From NCBI RefSeq assembly GCF_000297025.1, contig NZ_CAKD01000001.1, positions 98,944 through 162,943 on the forward strand: a DNA stretch of 64,000 nucleotides, in the 5' to 3' direction. The position numbers and the translations under genes are program-made. Source of the DNA: Lactobacillus pasteurii DSM 23907 = CRBIP 24.76. Lineage in GTDB: Bacteria; Bacillota; Bacilli; Lactobacillales; Lactobacillaceae. Below the pieces are notes generated by a model. The model saw nothing but the letters and a program-made list of their open reading frames with translations, made no database searches and had not been told where the DNA came from. This document shows positions 27,436-38,234 of the stretch, in pieces; positions within the stretch are counted from its first letter, which is position 1, and every line of letters starts with the position of its first letter.

Positions 27436-29100
27436 CTAACCTTTTCCTTTTCTTAAAACTACGCCTGAATAAGGCATTAATGTCAATTTGTTGTCTGTCT
27501 TGTTGTAACTGCCCGCTGCTAGCAATTCCTGATCATAGCCCTCAGGCAAGTCTACAGTGAGTTTTTCTGGGCTAAGAGAAACTGCTACGATTGCGCTATC
27601 GCCCTGATTATCGCGCTGATAAATGTAAGAATTCTTATCAGTGGTCAATAAGTAGTAGCTACCTTGCTCAAAGAGCTCGGTCTGTTTCAACTTAAGCAGT
27701 TGACGATAGAAATTAAGCATAGAGTTATCATCAGCTTCTTCGCTATCAACACTGGCTGTATCAACCTTTTTGCCCACAATCCATGGCGTAGCCTTGCTAA
27801 AGCCGCCATTTTCTTCGTCAGTCCAAGGCATTGGACCACGGGCTGGCAGTTTGTGAACCAAGCTGGCCATTTTAATTGCTTCTTCTTTAGTTTTGCCGGC
27901 TTTTATAGCTGATTTAATAAAGCTGTCGACAGTTTGGTCAGCAAATTGCTCAGCTGAATCAAACTCTAAATTCTGCATCCCTAATTCTTCGCCATAGTAG
28001 ATGATTGGAATACCGCGCTGCAAGTACATCAACATTGCTAAGCTCTTGGCTTGGGTGTCATTTTTGGTAAGTCTAGTTCTGGTTCTAGCCATATCGTGGT
28101 TGCTCAAATATAAAGTTGGCTGCGATACGCCAGCCAAAGTCTGTTGCCAGATGGCTTGATTTTGCTTAAAGGCAACTAAATCAAGCTCTTTAGGTTGATA
28201 TTGCGCTGAAAAGCTTGGATCTAGCTTGCTATCATCTTCAGTAAAGTAGCGGAAAGTTACCACGCTATCCATCAATTCGTTGCGCTTAGCAGTATAATCA
28301 ACCGCCAAATTGACGCTGGCGCTGGCTGCTTCGCCTAGTAGCAATGTTTCTGGATAATCTTGTTTGATTTGCTGACAAAATGCCCGCATCCACTCTTGAA
28401 CTTGTGGCAAATTAGCGAAAAATGGTTCTGCGATGACTGGTTCATCGCTACCATCTTCATTTGGAAAACTTTGTCTTAAGTCAGCTTTAGCAATATGAAT
28501 AAAAGCATCTAGCCTCAAGCCATCGATACCCTTTTCTAGCCAGTATTCGGCTATTTCAAGCATTGCATGGCGAACTTCATAGTTGTTCCAATTTAAGTCG
28601 GGCATTTTTTTGTCGAACAAGTGGAAATAAAATTCGCCTGTGCCAGCAGGATCTTCTTCCCAAACGCTGCCACCAAAGAAGCTGCCCCAGTTGTTTGGAC
28701 GCTTGCCATCTTTACCAGCAAAAATATAGTAGTCGCGGTAAATGCTGTCAGGATTACTGATTGCGTCTTGGAACCAAGGGTGTTGATCTGAAGTATGGTT
28801 CAAAACGAAGTCCATGATGACCTTGATTCCAGCTTCATGAAACTTCTCAATTAGATTTTCCATATCCTCCATTGTTCCCATATGCGGATCAATGGCAAAG
28901 TAATTCGATACATCATAGCCATTATCTACTTGAGGAGAAACGAAGATTGGATTAAGCCAAACAGCATTGACGCCTAGCTTTTTCAAGTAAGAAATTCGCT
29001 TGGTAATTCCGTTTAAATCGCCGATGCCATCATTATTCGAGTCTTGAAAAGACTTAGGGTAAATTTGATAAATTATTGCGTTGTCATACCAATGTGCCAT
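27436..29100 (-). CDS. Oligo-1,6-glucosidase/alpha-glucosidase (GH13_31)
   Basis: 554 residues. GH13 motifs: DFVLNHTSDQHPW, GLRLDAF with the nucleophile Asp, LLGEAAS with the acid Glu, and LSNHDMARTR. The start WYDNAIIYQIYPKSFQDSN and the C-terminal beta domain are typical of subfamily 31 (oligo-1,6-glucosidase, dextran glucosidase, sucrose isomerase). Cytoplasmic. It probably trims isomaltose-type ends left from imported maltodextrins. GCAGGAGG precedes the ATG. First gene of its operon, downstream of MalR-like sites. Confidence 0.88.
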   Translation of the reverse strand: MAHWYDNAIIYQIYPKSFQDSNNDGIGDLNGITKRISYLKKLGVNAVWLNPIFVSPQVDNGYDVSNYFAIDPHMGTMEDMENLIEKFHEAGIKVIMDFVLNHTSDQHPWFQDAISNPDSIYRDYYIFAGKDGKRPNNWGSFFGGSVWEEDPAGTGEFYFHLFDKKMPDLNWNNYEVRHAMLEIAEYWLEKGIDGLRLDAFIHIAKADLRQSFPNEDGSDEPVIAEPFFANLPQVQEWMRAFCQQIKQDYPETLLLGEAASASVNLAVDYTAKRNELMDSVVTFRYFTEDDSKLDPSFSAQYQPKELDLVAFKQNQAIWQQTLAGVSQPTLYLSNHDMARTRTRLTKNDTQAKSLAMLMYLQRGIPIIYYGEELGMQNLEFDSAEQFADQTVDSFIKSAIKAGKTKEEAIKMASLVHKLPARGPMPWTDEENGGFSKATPWIVGKKVDTASVDSEEADDNSMLNFYRQLLKLKQTELFEQGSYYLLTTDKNSYIYQRDNQGDSAIVAVSLSPEKLTVDLPEGYDQELLAAGSYNKTDNKLTLMPYSGVVLRKGKG

Positions 29101-29132
29101 AGTTTTTTCCTCCTGCGTTAAGTCTGAAGGAT

Positions 29133-29177
29133 TATGTTATCGGTTTCAAGACCTTTTGTCGATGTTATCGGTATCAA
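29133..29177 (-). promoter_or_regulatory. Paired MalR-like operator sites
   Basis: Two direct copies of GA(T/A)ACCGATAACAT, minus strand, about 25 bp apart between malR and the GH13_31 gene. The core is shared with GATACCGGTAAC in front of mapA. The adjacent LacI-type regulator is the likely binder. Confidence 0.6.
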
Positions 29178-29204
29178 AAAAATGGCCGCTTTTTTGAGGT
29201 CAAA

Positions 29205-29236
29205 TAAAAAAGACCTCACTATTAGTGAGATCCAAT
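29205..29236 (-). terminator. Terminator of malR
   Basis: Hairpin GATCTCACTA/TAGTGAGGTC followed by a T run on the minus strand, overlapping the malR stop region. Confidence 0.7.
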
Positions 29237-29238
29237 CA

Positions 29239-30189
29239 TTATCTAGTTGAGCCGCGTCTAATTAAGGTTGGCTTAATTAGCACTTCGCCTTGTGGCGAGC
29301 CCGATTGAGCAATTTTTTGCAGTAGCATCGTAGCTAGCAATTCGCCCATCTCAAAGATAGATTGGCGAATGGTGGTTAGTTTTGGATTGGCTACTTGATC
29401 CAAAAAGACCCCATCAAAGCCAATTACACCAAAGTCATCTGGCACCTTAGCTCCTTCTTCTGCAAGCTGCCGCTCAACGCCTAGAGCAATTCGGTCACTA
29501 GCACAGATAAAGCAAGTATCTTTCTTGAATTCTTTAAAGTGTTCTTTGATTAGGTCTTGGGCTGCATGACTATGATTGCCAATTCTAAAGATCTTCGGAA
29601 TCAGCTGATTCTTCTGCAAAGTGTTGATGTAACCAGCTTCTCTTGAATATTCAAACGGCTCTTTCAAGTCGATGCCGATGAAAATGATATTCTTGTATAA
29701 ACGCGACAAGGCATATTCTGTCGCCATCTTAACGCCTAATTGATTATCCGTATCGACAAAATCAAAACCGCGGTGATTTTCGCCAAATAAGATAAAAGGC
29801 TTATCTAATTGATCGAACATATCATAGTCGCTGCTTCTTGCCCCAGTAATAATATAGCCATCTGAGCGCCCAGCTTCGATCTGCTCAGGGTCAGTTACCA
29901 ATTGAAAAGCATACTGTTTCTTAGTCAAGCCTTTAGCAACGCCAAAGAGCAGGTTCATATAATAAGGTTCAGTGGTATCAATATCCTCCAAAGTAACGAA
30001 TTTCACGACATTGGTTCGATTGTTGACCAAGGCCTGGGCAATCGAGTTGGGATGGTAGTTGAGCGTGGCCATGGCGCTTTCAACTAAGCTCCGCAACTCT
30101 GGCGTTACTTGTTCAGGGTGATTAATCACCCGTGAAACGGTCATTTTCGATACATTTGCAGCTCTAGCTACATCTGAGAGTGTTACCAT
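29239..30189 (-). CDS. malR: LacI family regulator of maltodextrin use
   Basis: 316 residues. Classic LacI helix-turn-helix at the start (VTLSDVARAANVSKMTVSRVINHPEQV), followed by a periplasmic-binding-protein-like sensor domain ending LIKPTLIRRGSTR. Its position ahead of the GH13 genes and the GATAACC-type repeats in both maltodextrin promoters make it the likely local repressor. It begins 8 bp after the tyrosine phosphatase gene and is probably co-transcribed with it. AGGA precedes the ATG. Confidence 0.88.
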   Translation of the reverse strand: MVTLSDVARAANVSKMTVSRVINHPEQVTPELRSLVESAMATLNYHPNSIAQALVNNRTNVVKFVTLEDIDTTEPYYMNLLFGVAKGLTKKQYAFQLVTDPEQIEAGRSDGYIITGARSSDYDMFDQLDKPFILFGENHRGFDFVDTDNQLGVKMATEYALSRLYKNIIFIGIDLKEPFEYSREAGYINTLQKNQLIPKIFRIGNHSHAAQDLIKEHFKEFKKDTCFICASDRIALGVERQLAEEGAKVPDDFGVIGFDGVFLDQVANPKLTTIRQSIFEMGELLATMLLQKIAQSGSPQGEVLIKPTLIRRGSTR

Positions 30190-30197
30190 ATCAATTC

Positions 30198-30971
30198 CTA
30201 TTCTAAGTATAATTTCTTCAACTGTTCAAGATCCTTGGAACTAAAGCCCAATTCTTTCTTGAAAAAGTTCTCAAAACTGCCCCAGCCAGCCCTAATCGTC
30301 TCGGTTATTCCTAAAATAGCCTTGCCTTCGCCATGAGTGACGTTCATCCTGGCCACCATTTCTGAAATTTCATCATTGCTTGGCAACTGTCTTGAGCGGG
30401 CAAAGTCATAAAGCTGATTGGTCAAAAGATAGTCCCCAGCAATAGTGTCGTCTGGAACATCTAAGGCCATCAAAATCAGGGCAGTCATCATCCCTGTTCG
30501 ATCTTTTCCTGCGCTGCAGTGATATACCAAGCCATTTTCTGCTGGCAAAGCTAGCAATTCTTGGAAAACCTTGCGAAATTCTTCTTGACTATGGGTATTG
30601 AGCAAGGTGTTTTGATAAATTCTACCAATAAAATTATCCTGTAAATCTGGCAGATGGTGAAAGAAGCGATAAAGCTTATTGCCGGCCTTGTCTTCGCTAA
30701 GATCATTCGAATATAGCGGTACGTCAACAAACTTGGCCCCAGCCCATAAATTATCTGGAGCCATGGTCTTTTCGTAATCTGATCGCAAATCGCAATCCAC
30801 GCTGACCTTCAACTTAACCAATTTAACCTTGTCGCGGACGCTTAACCGACTTAGAGAATCTGAGCGATAGATCTTGTTCCATTTGACATGCTTGCCATCC
30901 TTGTTCTCATATCCTCCAATATCTCGGAAATTTAGCGGTCCATCCAATTCAATAATTCTATCTTGTGTCAT
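30198..30971 (-). CDS. Tyrosine-protein phosphatase (Y_phosphatase3)
   Basis: 257 residues from ATG 30971, chosen for TTAGGTGAC just upstream. N-terminal motif NFRDIGGY, and the phosphatase loop HCSAGKDRTG with Cys152 and Arg158. Proteins of this group dephosphorylate phosphotyrosine or related substrates in Gram-positive bacteria. Upstream partner of malR in one transcript; a functional link to sugar control is only suggested by position. Confidence 0.88.
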   Translation of the reverse strand: MTQDRIIELDGPLNFRDIGGYENKDGKHVKWNKIYRSDSLSRLSVRDKVKLVKLKVSVDCDLRSDYEKTMAPDNLWAGAKFVDVPLYSNDLSEDKAGNKLYRFFHHLPDLQDNFIGRIYQNTLLNTHSQEEFRKVFQELLALPAENGLVYHCSAGKDRTGMMTALILMALDVPDDTIAGDYLLTNQLYDFARSRQLPSNDEISEMVARMNVTHGEGKAILGITETIRAGWGSFENFFKKELGFSSKDLEQLKKLYLE

Positions 30972-31029
30972 TTTGTCACCTAAATAAATAACATTCAACC
31001 AAAATTATACCTGAGTTAGCCCTTTTCTT

Positions 31030-32592
<1,563 letters not shown>

Positions 32593-32710
32593 TTAATTGT
32601 TTTGGTCTATTTGTGAAAGTCTTTTGATCAATAAATTTTTAAGCAGTCAAGCTAACTGTTACAATAGGATTAACCAATCTTTCGTTAAATCTTGTTAAGG
32701 GGGAAAATTA

Positions 32711-33514
32711 ATGACTCAAGAACCTATCGCTGTTACTATCGCTGGAAACGATAGCGATGGTAGTGCCGGCATGCCTGCTGACTTGCATGCTTTTTATGCG
32801 CGCAAAGTCTATGGCATGGGCTTAATGACAGCTGCCGTTGCTGGCAATACTACTGGAATTTATGCCGCTCAGATTATGCCAATCGACTTTATTCAAAAAC
32901 AATTCGACGTTTTGGCAGCTGATTTCGACATTAAAGCCACTAAAACTGGCATGGTCGCAGATTCTACCGTAATGAATGTAGTGGCCGACAATTTAGAAAA
33001 GTATGATTTTGGCAAAATTGTCATCGATCCAGTAATCTCAACTAAACATGGCAATAGCTTGATGGACGAGGACTCTTATCAAACCTTCATCAAGCGCTTA
33101 GTGCCACTAGCTGACATTATTACGCCAAATTATTACGAACAGAAAAAACTTACCGGCTTAGAACTAACTAGCCTAGATGAAGTCAAACAAGCCGCCAAAT
33201 TATTGCAAGACATGGGAGCTAAGAACGTCTTGATGAAAGGTCGTCATGATGGCTCTAATAGCCAAGTAACTGATTTGTTATTGACTCAAGATGGCCAATT
33301 CCATACCTTTGCCAAGCCATATTTTGCTACTGACAGAGTTAATGGCACCGGCGATACCCTCTCAGCCGTAATTGCAGCTGAACTAGCTAAAAAAACGCCT
33401 TTAATTGATAGCGTCAAGATCGCCATCGACTTCACTTATCAGGCCTTAAGTCATCCGATTATCGTTGGTTCTAAATATGGTCCAATCAACCACTGGGCCG
33501 GCGAAAATTTGTAA
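32711..33514 (+). CDS. Pyridoxal/hydroxymethylpyrimidine kinase family protein
   Basis: 267 residues. Ribokinase-like: AGNDSDGSAGMPADLHAF at the substrate/phosphate end, KTGMVADSTVM, DPVISTKHGNSL, TPNYYEQKKLTG, and the anion-hole motif NGTGDTLSA. The pattern fits ThiD/PdxK-type kinases; sequence alone does not separate pyridoxine from HMP activity. Replacement of GGxxS by NDSDGSAG is typical of the group. AAGGGGG precedes the ATG. Single gene with a terminator. Confidence 0.85.
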   Translation: MTQEPIAVTIAGNDSDGSAGMPADLHAFYARKVYGMGLMTAAVAGNTTGIYAAQIMPIDFIQKQFDVLAADFDIKATKTGMVADSTVMNVVADNLEKYDFGKIVIDPVISTKHGNSLMDEDSYQTFIKRLVPLADIITPNYYEQKKLTGLELTSLDEVKQAAKLLQDMGAKNVLMKGRHDGSNSQVTDLLLTQDGQFHTFAKPYFATDRVNGTGDTLSAVIAAELAKKTPLIDSVKIAIDFTYQALSHPIIVGSKYGPINHWAGENL

Positions 33515-33515
33515 G

Positions 33516-33555
33516 AAAAAAGCTAAGATTCCCATCGAGGATCTTAGCTTATTTT
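33516..33555. terminator. Bidirectional terminator
   Basis: Stem AGCTAAGAT/ATCTTAGCT with A and T runs between convergent genes. Confidence 0.8.
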
Positions 33556-34871
33556 TATAATCCAATATGTTGCCATGGCTTGACGTCAATTGCTGGCTCT
33601 TCAAGCAAGGCTTGTCGCTCTTTAGTTAAGTACTTCTTGTTAACAACAACGTCATAAACGTATTCCTTGAACCATTCGTGGCTAGCAGTGTAAAAACCAT
33701 TGTGGCCCATCTTGTCGCCCCAAGAGTTTTCAATCTTCCATTTGCGAATGTCGCCCCTGTCTTCGTCAACGCCAACTAAAGTCATATCGTGAGTGGCGCT
33801 TCCTTCGCCAGTTGCCAAGCGATCTGCCTTGCTCATTTGCGTATCAACGCCAAACAATTCATCAGTTTGATACAAGTTTGGATCCATGAAACCACTCTTG
33901 CGTTCCATTTGCTTAGAAACGTCATTGCCAAACATAACTGCTTGTCCGTCTTTAAGTTGCGCCATGGCTGCTTGAGCTAAGTCTTCAATTGGCAAGTTCA
34001 AGCCAACAATTGGTTGACCATCAGCAACATTGTCATAGATATCTTGGTGGTAACGCTTGTTGTATTCGAAGTTTGGCACATTCAATAAGAGAACATAGTC
34101 ATCAAATGGGAAGTCGCCCAAGTACTTTTGCAAGAATTGACGTGGAGTCAAGTTTTTGTCCAAATGATATTCTTTCTTATCATCGCGATATTCTAAGTCA
34201 AATTGCTTTGGCGGCTCGCCAAAAGCAATAGCTAGCATGCGGTAGACCTCGTTTAGATATTGCTTTTTTGCCTTTTGGGCTTCTTCAAGCTTGCCGTCTT
34301 GCACTAACTTGCGCAAAGCCAAGGCATCTTTTCTTTCCTTGCGGGCCAAAGAATCATCAATTGCATTAGTGTGGTTGGTGTTGAAATTTTCTGGCATTGC
34401 GTATGATGGCACGACGCCGTATTTTTTAATTAAGTTAACAGCCATTGGCCAAAGACCACCATCTTGTCCAACAAAATTAAGCCAAGCTTGTACTTCGCGA
34501 TCGTCTAAGGGCTTGTCTGCCAAGGCAATAGTAGCATTGTAGAAGGCATTGGCACGCTCTATTTTATCCCAGAAAAAGGTGTAGGCTTGAGAGAAGGTAA
34601 AGTCCTTGATGTTGTACTTTTTGCCAAAGAAATGACGAAGCAAGTTCAAACTAGAAAATTCCCAGCAACGACCTGATTGTTGTTGGTTAGTTACCCCCCC
34701 AATCTCTAATTCAGTTGAAAAAACATGATTGAAGTTTTGGCTAACCTGATCATTGAATGAGGCTTCAAGAAGGCCGCTGCGACGAGCAGCTCTTGAAAGC
34801 ACTGGGTTTTCTTTCTTGCTGTTGAAATCAGCTGAAAATTCAGCTAAGCTTTGTTCAGTTAATGCTGTCAT
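33555..34871 (-). CDS. pepE: Bleomycin hydrolase-type cysteine aminopeptidase (PepC/PepE/PepG)
   Basis: 438 residues, the length of PepE/PepG rather than PepC (about 449). Papain-like catalytic residues: Cys69 in NQQQSGRCWEF, His361 in SATHDMTLV and Asn382 in IENSWG. No signal peptide. It degrades imported peptides inside the cell. The final residues (KPWQHIGL) set the self-processing C-terminus that decides exo- or endopeptidase behaviour. The exact paralogue name is a best guess. Confidence 0.85.
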   Translation of the reverse strand: MTALTEQSLAEFSADFNSKKENPVLSRAARRSGLLEASFNDQVSQNFNHVFSTELEIGGVTNQQQSGRCWEFSSLNLLRHFFGKKYNIKDFTFSQAYTFFWDKIERANAFYNATIALADKPLDDREVQAWLNFVGQDGGLWPMAVNLIKKYGVVPSYAMPENFNTNHTNAIDDSLARKERKDALALRKLVQDGKLEEAQKAKKQYLNEVYRMLAIAFGEPPKQFDLEYRDDKKEYHLDKNLTPRQFLQKYLGDFPFDDYVLLLNVPNFEYNKRYHQDIYDNVADGQPIVGLNLPIEDLAQAAMAQLKDGQAVMFGNDVSKQMERKSGFMDPNLYQTDELFGVDTQMSKADRLATGEGSATHDMTLVGVDEDRGDIRKWKIENSWGDKMGHNGFYTASHEWFKEYVYDVVVNKKYLTKERQALLEEPAIDVKPWQHIGL

Positions 34872-35033
34872 AATATACCTCGTGATTTAAGTAAATATTA
34901 ATAAATTTAATATATCATTGCTATCGTTAGCTTGTAAACCTTTTGACTTATAGAATAAGTACTAATATTTTTGCGAGTTATAGAAATTTTGGCTATAATT
35001 TACAATAGTTTATAACTAAAATGAGGAAACAAT

Positions 35034-35702
35034 ATGGATGACAAACTAATCAAAATCGCATACTTATACGAAGACCTGATGAACACTTATGGCGACTCAG
35101 GCGACGTTAAAATTTTGAAATTCCTACTAAAAAAAGAAGGCTACGACACTCAAGTTGACAATATCTCCTTGGGCGATGAATTCGATACCGACGACTATGA
35201 CTTTGTCTTTTTTGGTGGTGGACAAGACTTCGAACAGACTGTTGTTGCTAAAGACCTGCCTCGTCACAAAGAGACTTTAGAAAAATACATCAATGACAAA
35301 AATCCAATGCTCTGCATCTGCGGCGGCTATCAATTGCTTGGAGACTACTACAAGACCAACTCAGGCGTAACAATCAAGGGATTAGGTATTTTGCCTTTAC
35401 ACACTATCTTCAAGTCTGACAAGCGGATGATTGGCGATACCCGCTACATGACCGAATGGGGCGAAGTTAAAGCCTTTGAAAATCACTCAGGTCAAACTTA
35501 TTTTGATGATACTGATAAATTGCATCCCTTCGGCGAAATGATCGAAGGCTATGGCAATAACCCTCAAGACAAAGTCGAAGGCTTGCGCTACCGCAATTTA
35601 ATCGGTTCATACTCACATGGTCCACTACTTAAAAATATCAATGTAGCCAATGCCATTATCAAACAGATTCTCGAGCGCCACGAAAAGCGTCTAGCAAAAT
35701 AA
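35034..35702 (+). CDS. gatD: CobB/CobQ-type glutamine amidotransferase (GatD-like)
   Basis: 222 residues. Class I amidotransferase core with the nucleophile Cys in MLCICGGYQLLG and the His in GSYSHGPLLKN. This form matches GatD, which with the MurT ligase amidates the D-Glu of lipid II. MurT is normally encoded next to gatD, but here the neighbour is a peptidase on the other strand, so the partner must lie elsewhere or the role differs. ATGAGGA precedes the ATG. Confidence 0.78.
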   Translation: MDDKLIKIAYLYEDLMNTYGDSGDVKILKFLLKKEGYDTQVDNISLGDEFDTDDYDFVFFGGGQDFEQTVVAKDLPRHKETLEKYINDKNPMLCICGGYQLLGDYYKTNSGVTIKGLGILPLHTIFKSDKRMIGDTRYMTEWGEVKAFENHSGQTYFDDTDKLHPFGEMIEGYGNNPQDKVEGLRYRNLIGSYSHGPLLKNINVANAIIKQILERHEKRLAK

Positions 35703-35706
35703 CTAA

Positions 35707-35760
35707 TAAAAAGGATGACAATCACTGATTAGCTAAGATCAAGTGATTTGCCATCCTTTA
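35707..35760. terminator. Bidirectional terminator
   Basis: Stem AAAGGATG/CATCCTTT with a large loop and a T run, between convergent genes ending at 35702 and 35758. Confidence 0.65.
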
Positions 35761-36678
35761 TTTTTGCTTTAAATTTTTATCTTTCTTCTTAGGAGTAATA
35801 TTCAAAGCCATGGCTGCTAGCACAACTAAAATCGAGCCTAGCCAGTCCATCGGCATCATTACCAAGCCAAAGATCAAGACTGAACCAACAGTTGCTGAAA
35901 ATGGTTCAAACGCATCTAATAAACTTGCAGTTGAAGGCTTAATGAATCTCAAAGAATTAGCCATCAACTGAAACGGAATCAAAGTTCCTATCACAATTAC
36001 CCCGCCTGTACATAGCCAAACTTGGGCAGTATTAGGAATCTTAGGCATAGATGGATGAATCAGCAACAAACAAATCCCAGCAATCAACAAGCCCCAACCC
36101 GTAACAATCAAGCTTGATTGCCTTTTTAAGACTTGAATCGGGATCAAGGTATTGGTTGCAACCCCTACAGCTGAAAGTAGGCCCCAGAAAAGCACCTGTG
36201 GGGTAATAGCAAAGTGATTGAAATTGCCATGGGTAGCAAGCAAGACCACGCCGATAAAGGCAACAATTGCAGCTAGCCAGTCAATCCGGCGCATTACCTG
36301 CTTATGAGTGATCGCTAAATATCCCATTACGAAAAACGGCCCAATAAACTGCAAGATTGTCGCAATTGAAGCATTAGCCTTTTGAACAACGATAAAGTAA
36401 AACAATTGAACCGGCAATAATCCTAATAAGCCATAGGCAATAATGTCGCGGGCATTGTTTTTATCAATGATTGCCTTTATGGGATGTTGCTTTAAGCATC
36501 CTGCCAAAATTAATAAAATAATTCCGGCAACAATCATTCTGACTTGAGTCAGCCACATCGGGGTAATTTGCGAGCTGATATTGAATAAGGCCTTGGCAAA
36601 TAGCCCTGAAATTCCCCACATAATGCATGCTAGTGCTGCCATCAATGCCCAAAAGCGACGCTGCTTTACTGTTGTCAT
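35758..36678 (-). CDS. EamA/DMT family transporter
   Basis: 306 residues from ATG 36678 (GGAGGATTTT upstream). Ten hydrophobic segments in two repeats of five: the EamA drug/metabolite pattern, with PVQLFYFIVVQKANASIATILQF at the end of repeat one and the matching SLRFIKPSTASLLDAFEP in repeat two. The substrate is unknown; relatives export amino acids or nucleotides. Last ordinary gene before the accessory island. Confidence 0.85.
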   Translation of the reverse strand: MTTVKQRRFWALMAALACIMWGISGLFAKALFNISSQITPMWLTQVRMIVAGIILLILAGCLKQHPIKAIIDKNNARDIIAYGLLGLLPVQLFYFIVVQKANASIATILQFIGPFFVMGYLAITHKQVMRRIDWLAAIVAFIGVVLLATHGNFNHFAITPQVLFWGLLSAVGVATNTLIPIQVLKRQSSLIVTGWGLLIAGICLLLIHPSMPKIPNTAQVWLCTGGVIVIGTLIPFQLMANSLRFIKPSTASLLDAFEPFSATVGSVLIFGLVMMPMDWLGSILVVLAAMALNITPKKKDKNLKQK

Positions 36679-36758
36679 CAAAAATCCTCCATCATAAAAC
36701 ACTAAATTCCATGATAACACACGGTAATTTGGCAATGGAAAAATTTTTCAATATTTAG

Positions 36759-36824
36759 GATCGATCGTAAAACGGTCGAAAAAACGGTCGAATCATGAAT
36801 CGACCGTTTTTTTGCGTGCGTATT
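36759..36824. repeat. 66-bp direct repeat, left copy, containing a terminator hairpin
   Basis: Identical except for one base to 38135-38200. It starts with GATCGATCGTAA, the last codons and stop of the gene at 36881-38146, though no such gene ends here. It contains the stem ACGGTCGA/TCGACCGT and T7, then GCGTGCGTATT. It probably stems from a lost neighbouring copy or a recombination event. Confidence 0.85.
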
Positions 36825-36880
36825 AGTATTATACTTGTAATAAGAACTTTCTAAAGGGCGGTAGTAAAGGAGGTAATTTT

Positions 36881-38146
36881 ATGCGAGAAACAAGAAATTT
36901 GGAATTCAAAGAACAACTTACCAATACATTTCTAAAAACTGTTAGTGCTTTTGCAAATTATGGTACTGGAACAATCAAGTTTGGGGTGAAAGATGATGGA
37001 ACAATCATCGGAGTACAAAACCCCGTTGATTTTTGCTTAAATATTGAAAATAAGATCAATGATTCAATTAACCCACATCCAGATTACAGTCTAAAAATAG
37101 ATGACGAAACAAATGTTGTTATCCTTACTGTCAAACAGGGGAGCAATCCTCCGTATTTATACAAATCCAAGGCCTATAAAAGAAATGATACTGCTTCAAT
37201 TGAAGTAGATAGATCTGAATTATCCCAATTAATATTAATTGGTGAAAACAAGACATTTGATAGTTTAAATTCTACAAACCAGCGTCTTACTTTTTCCATT
37301 CTCGAAGAAGCCCTGCAAGATAAATTAGGAATTGAAAAACTATCCTCAGATATCTTGATTACTCTTAATTTAAAACAAAAAGATGGCAGTTATACCAATG
37401 CTGGTGAATTGATAGCAGACAGAAATAATTATCGCGGAATAGATATAGTCCGTTTTGGCGAAAATATCAATATTATCCTTGATCGAGTAAGTTTTGAACA
37501 TGTATCTATTTTGAAACAGTATCAGCAAAGTATTCAAAAATACCAGCAATACTATCAACACGAAGAAATTATAGGTTCAACTCGCAATATAGTAAGCTTA
37601 ATCCCTGAAGAAGCCTTTCGCGAAGCTATTGCCAATGCAATAGTTCACCGAATTTGGAATATTAATTCACAAATTAAAGTTTCCATGTTTGAAGATAGAA
37701 TCGAAATCGTTTCACCTGGTGGCTTACCACAAGGGTTAAGCAGAGATGAATATCTTTCTGGACAAATTTCTATCTTACGAAATCCAATTATCGCAAATAT
37801 CTTTTTCAGATTAGGTTTAATTGAGCAATTTGGCACAGGAATTCGAAGAATTATGAATACCTATCAAAAAAGTTTGATTAAGCCTCAATTTGAAATCTTT
37901 GCAAATTCTATCAAAATAGTTTTACCTGTTTTAAAATATATTATGAATGATTTATCTGATGAATCCGCCAAAATTTATGAAGCTATTAGACTAGGATCAA
38001 ACACGACCGCCAAACTTGTCAAAGAAAGCAAATTTGGTAAGACCAAAGTATTAAAAATACTGAATCAATTAATAGAGCAAGGCTACATAGCTAAAATTGG
38101 CAGAGGTAAAGCAACTAAATACGTTATAAGCAGCGATCGATCGTAA
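36881..38146 (+). CDS. AlbA_2/GHKL-type ATP-binding protein (putative transcriptional regulator)
   Basis: 421 residues. The N-terminal AlbA_2 (formerly AAA_4/Schlafen-like) domain reads RETRNLEFKEQL and GTGTIKFGVKDDGTIIGV. The central ATPase-like module has EAIANAIVHR (N-box), EIVSPGGLPQGL and QFGTGIRRI (G-box). A C-terminal winged-helix tail (about 365-420) ends TKYVISSDRS. Such proteins are common accessory genes next to mobile elements; some act in DNA/RNA binding or defence. AAAGGAGG precedes the ATG. The gene is bracketed by 66-bp repeats and is AT-rich against its left neighbours. Confidence 0.8.
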   Translation: MRETRNLEFKEQLTNTFLKTVSAFANYGTGTIKFGVKDDGTIIGVQNPVDFCLNIENKINDSINPHPDYSLKIDDETNVVILTVKQGSNPPYLYKSKAYKRNDTASIEVDRSELSQLILIGENKTFDSLNSTNQRLTFSILEEALQDKLGIEKLSSDILITLNLKQKDGSYTNAGELIADRNNYRGIDIVRFGENINIILDRVSFEHVSILKQYQQSIQKYQQYYQHEEIIGSTRNIVSLIPEEAFREAIANAIVHRIWNINSQIKVSMFEDRIEIVSPGGLPQGLSRDEYLSGQISILRNPIIANIFFRLGLIEQFGTGIRRIMNTYQKSLIKPQFEIFANSIKIVLPVLKYIMNDLSDESAKIYEAIRLGSNTTAKLVKESKFGKTKVLKILNQLIEQGYIAKIGRGKATKYVISSDRS

Positions 38147-38200
38147 AGCGGTCGAAAAAACGGTCGAATCATGAATCGACCGTTTTTTTGCGTGCGTATT
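38135..38200. repeat. 66-bp direct repeat, right copy, with terminator
   Basis: It overlaps the last four codons and the stop of the AlbA_2 gene and supplies its terminator (ACGGTCGA/TCGACCGT, T7). One mismatch against 36759-36824. Confidence 0.85.
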
Positions 38201-38234
38201 TGGTAGATATACTTATCGTTACCTTTTTTAGATA

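Noticed and set aside
36759..36824. CRISPR-like repeat reading of the 66-bp copies
   Set aside because: Only two full copies 1.4 kb apart with a gene between them, and each is a terminator.
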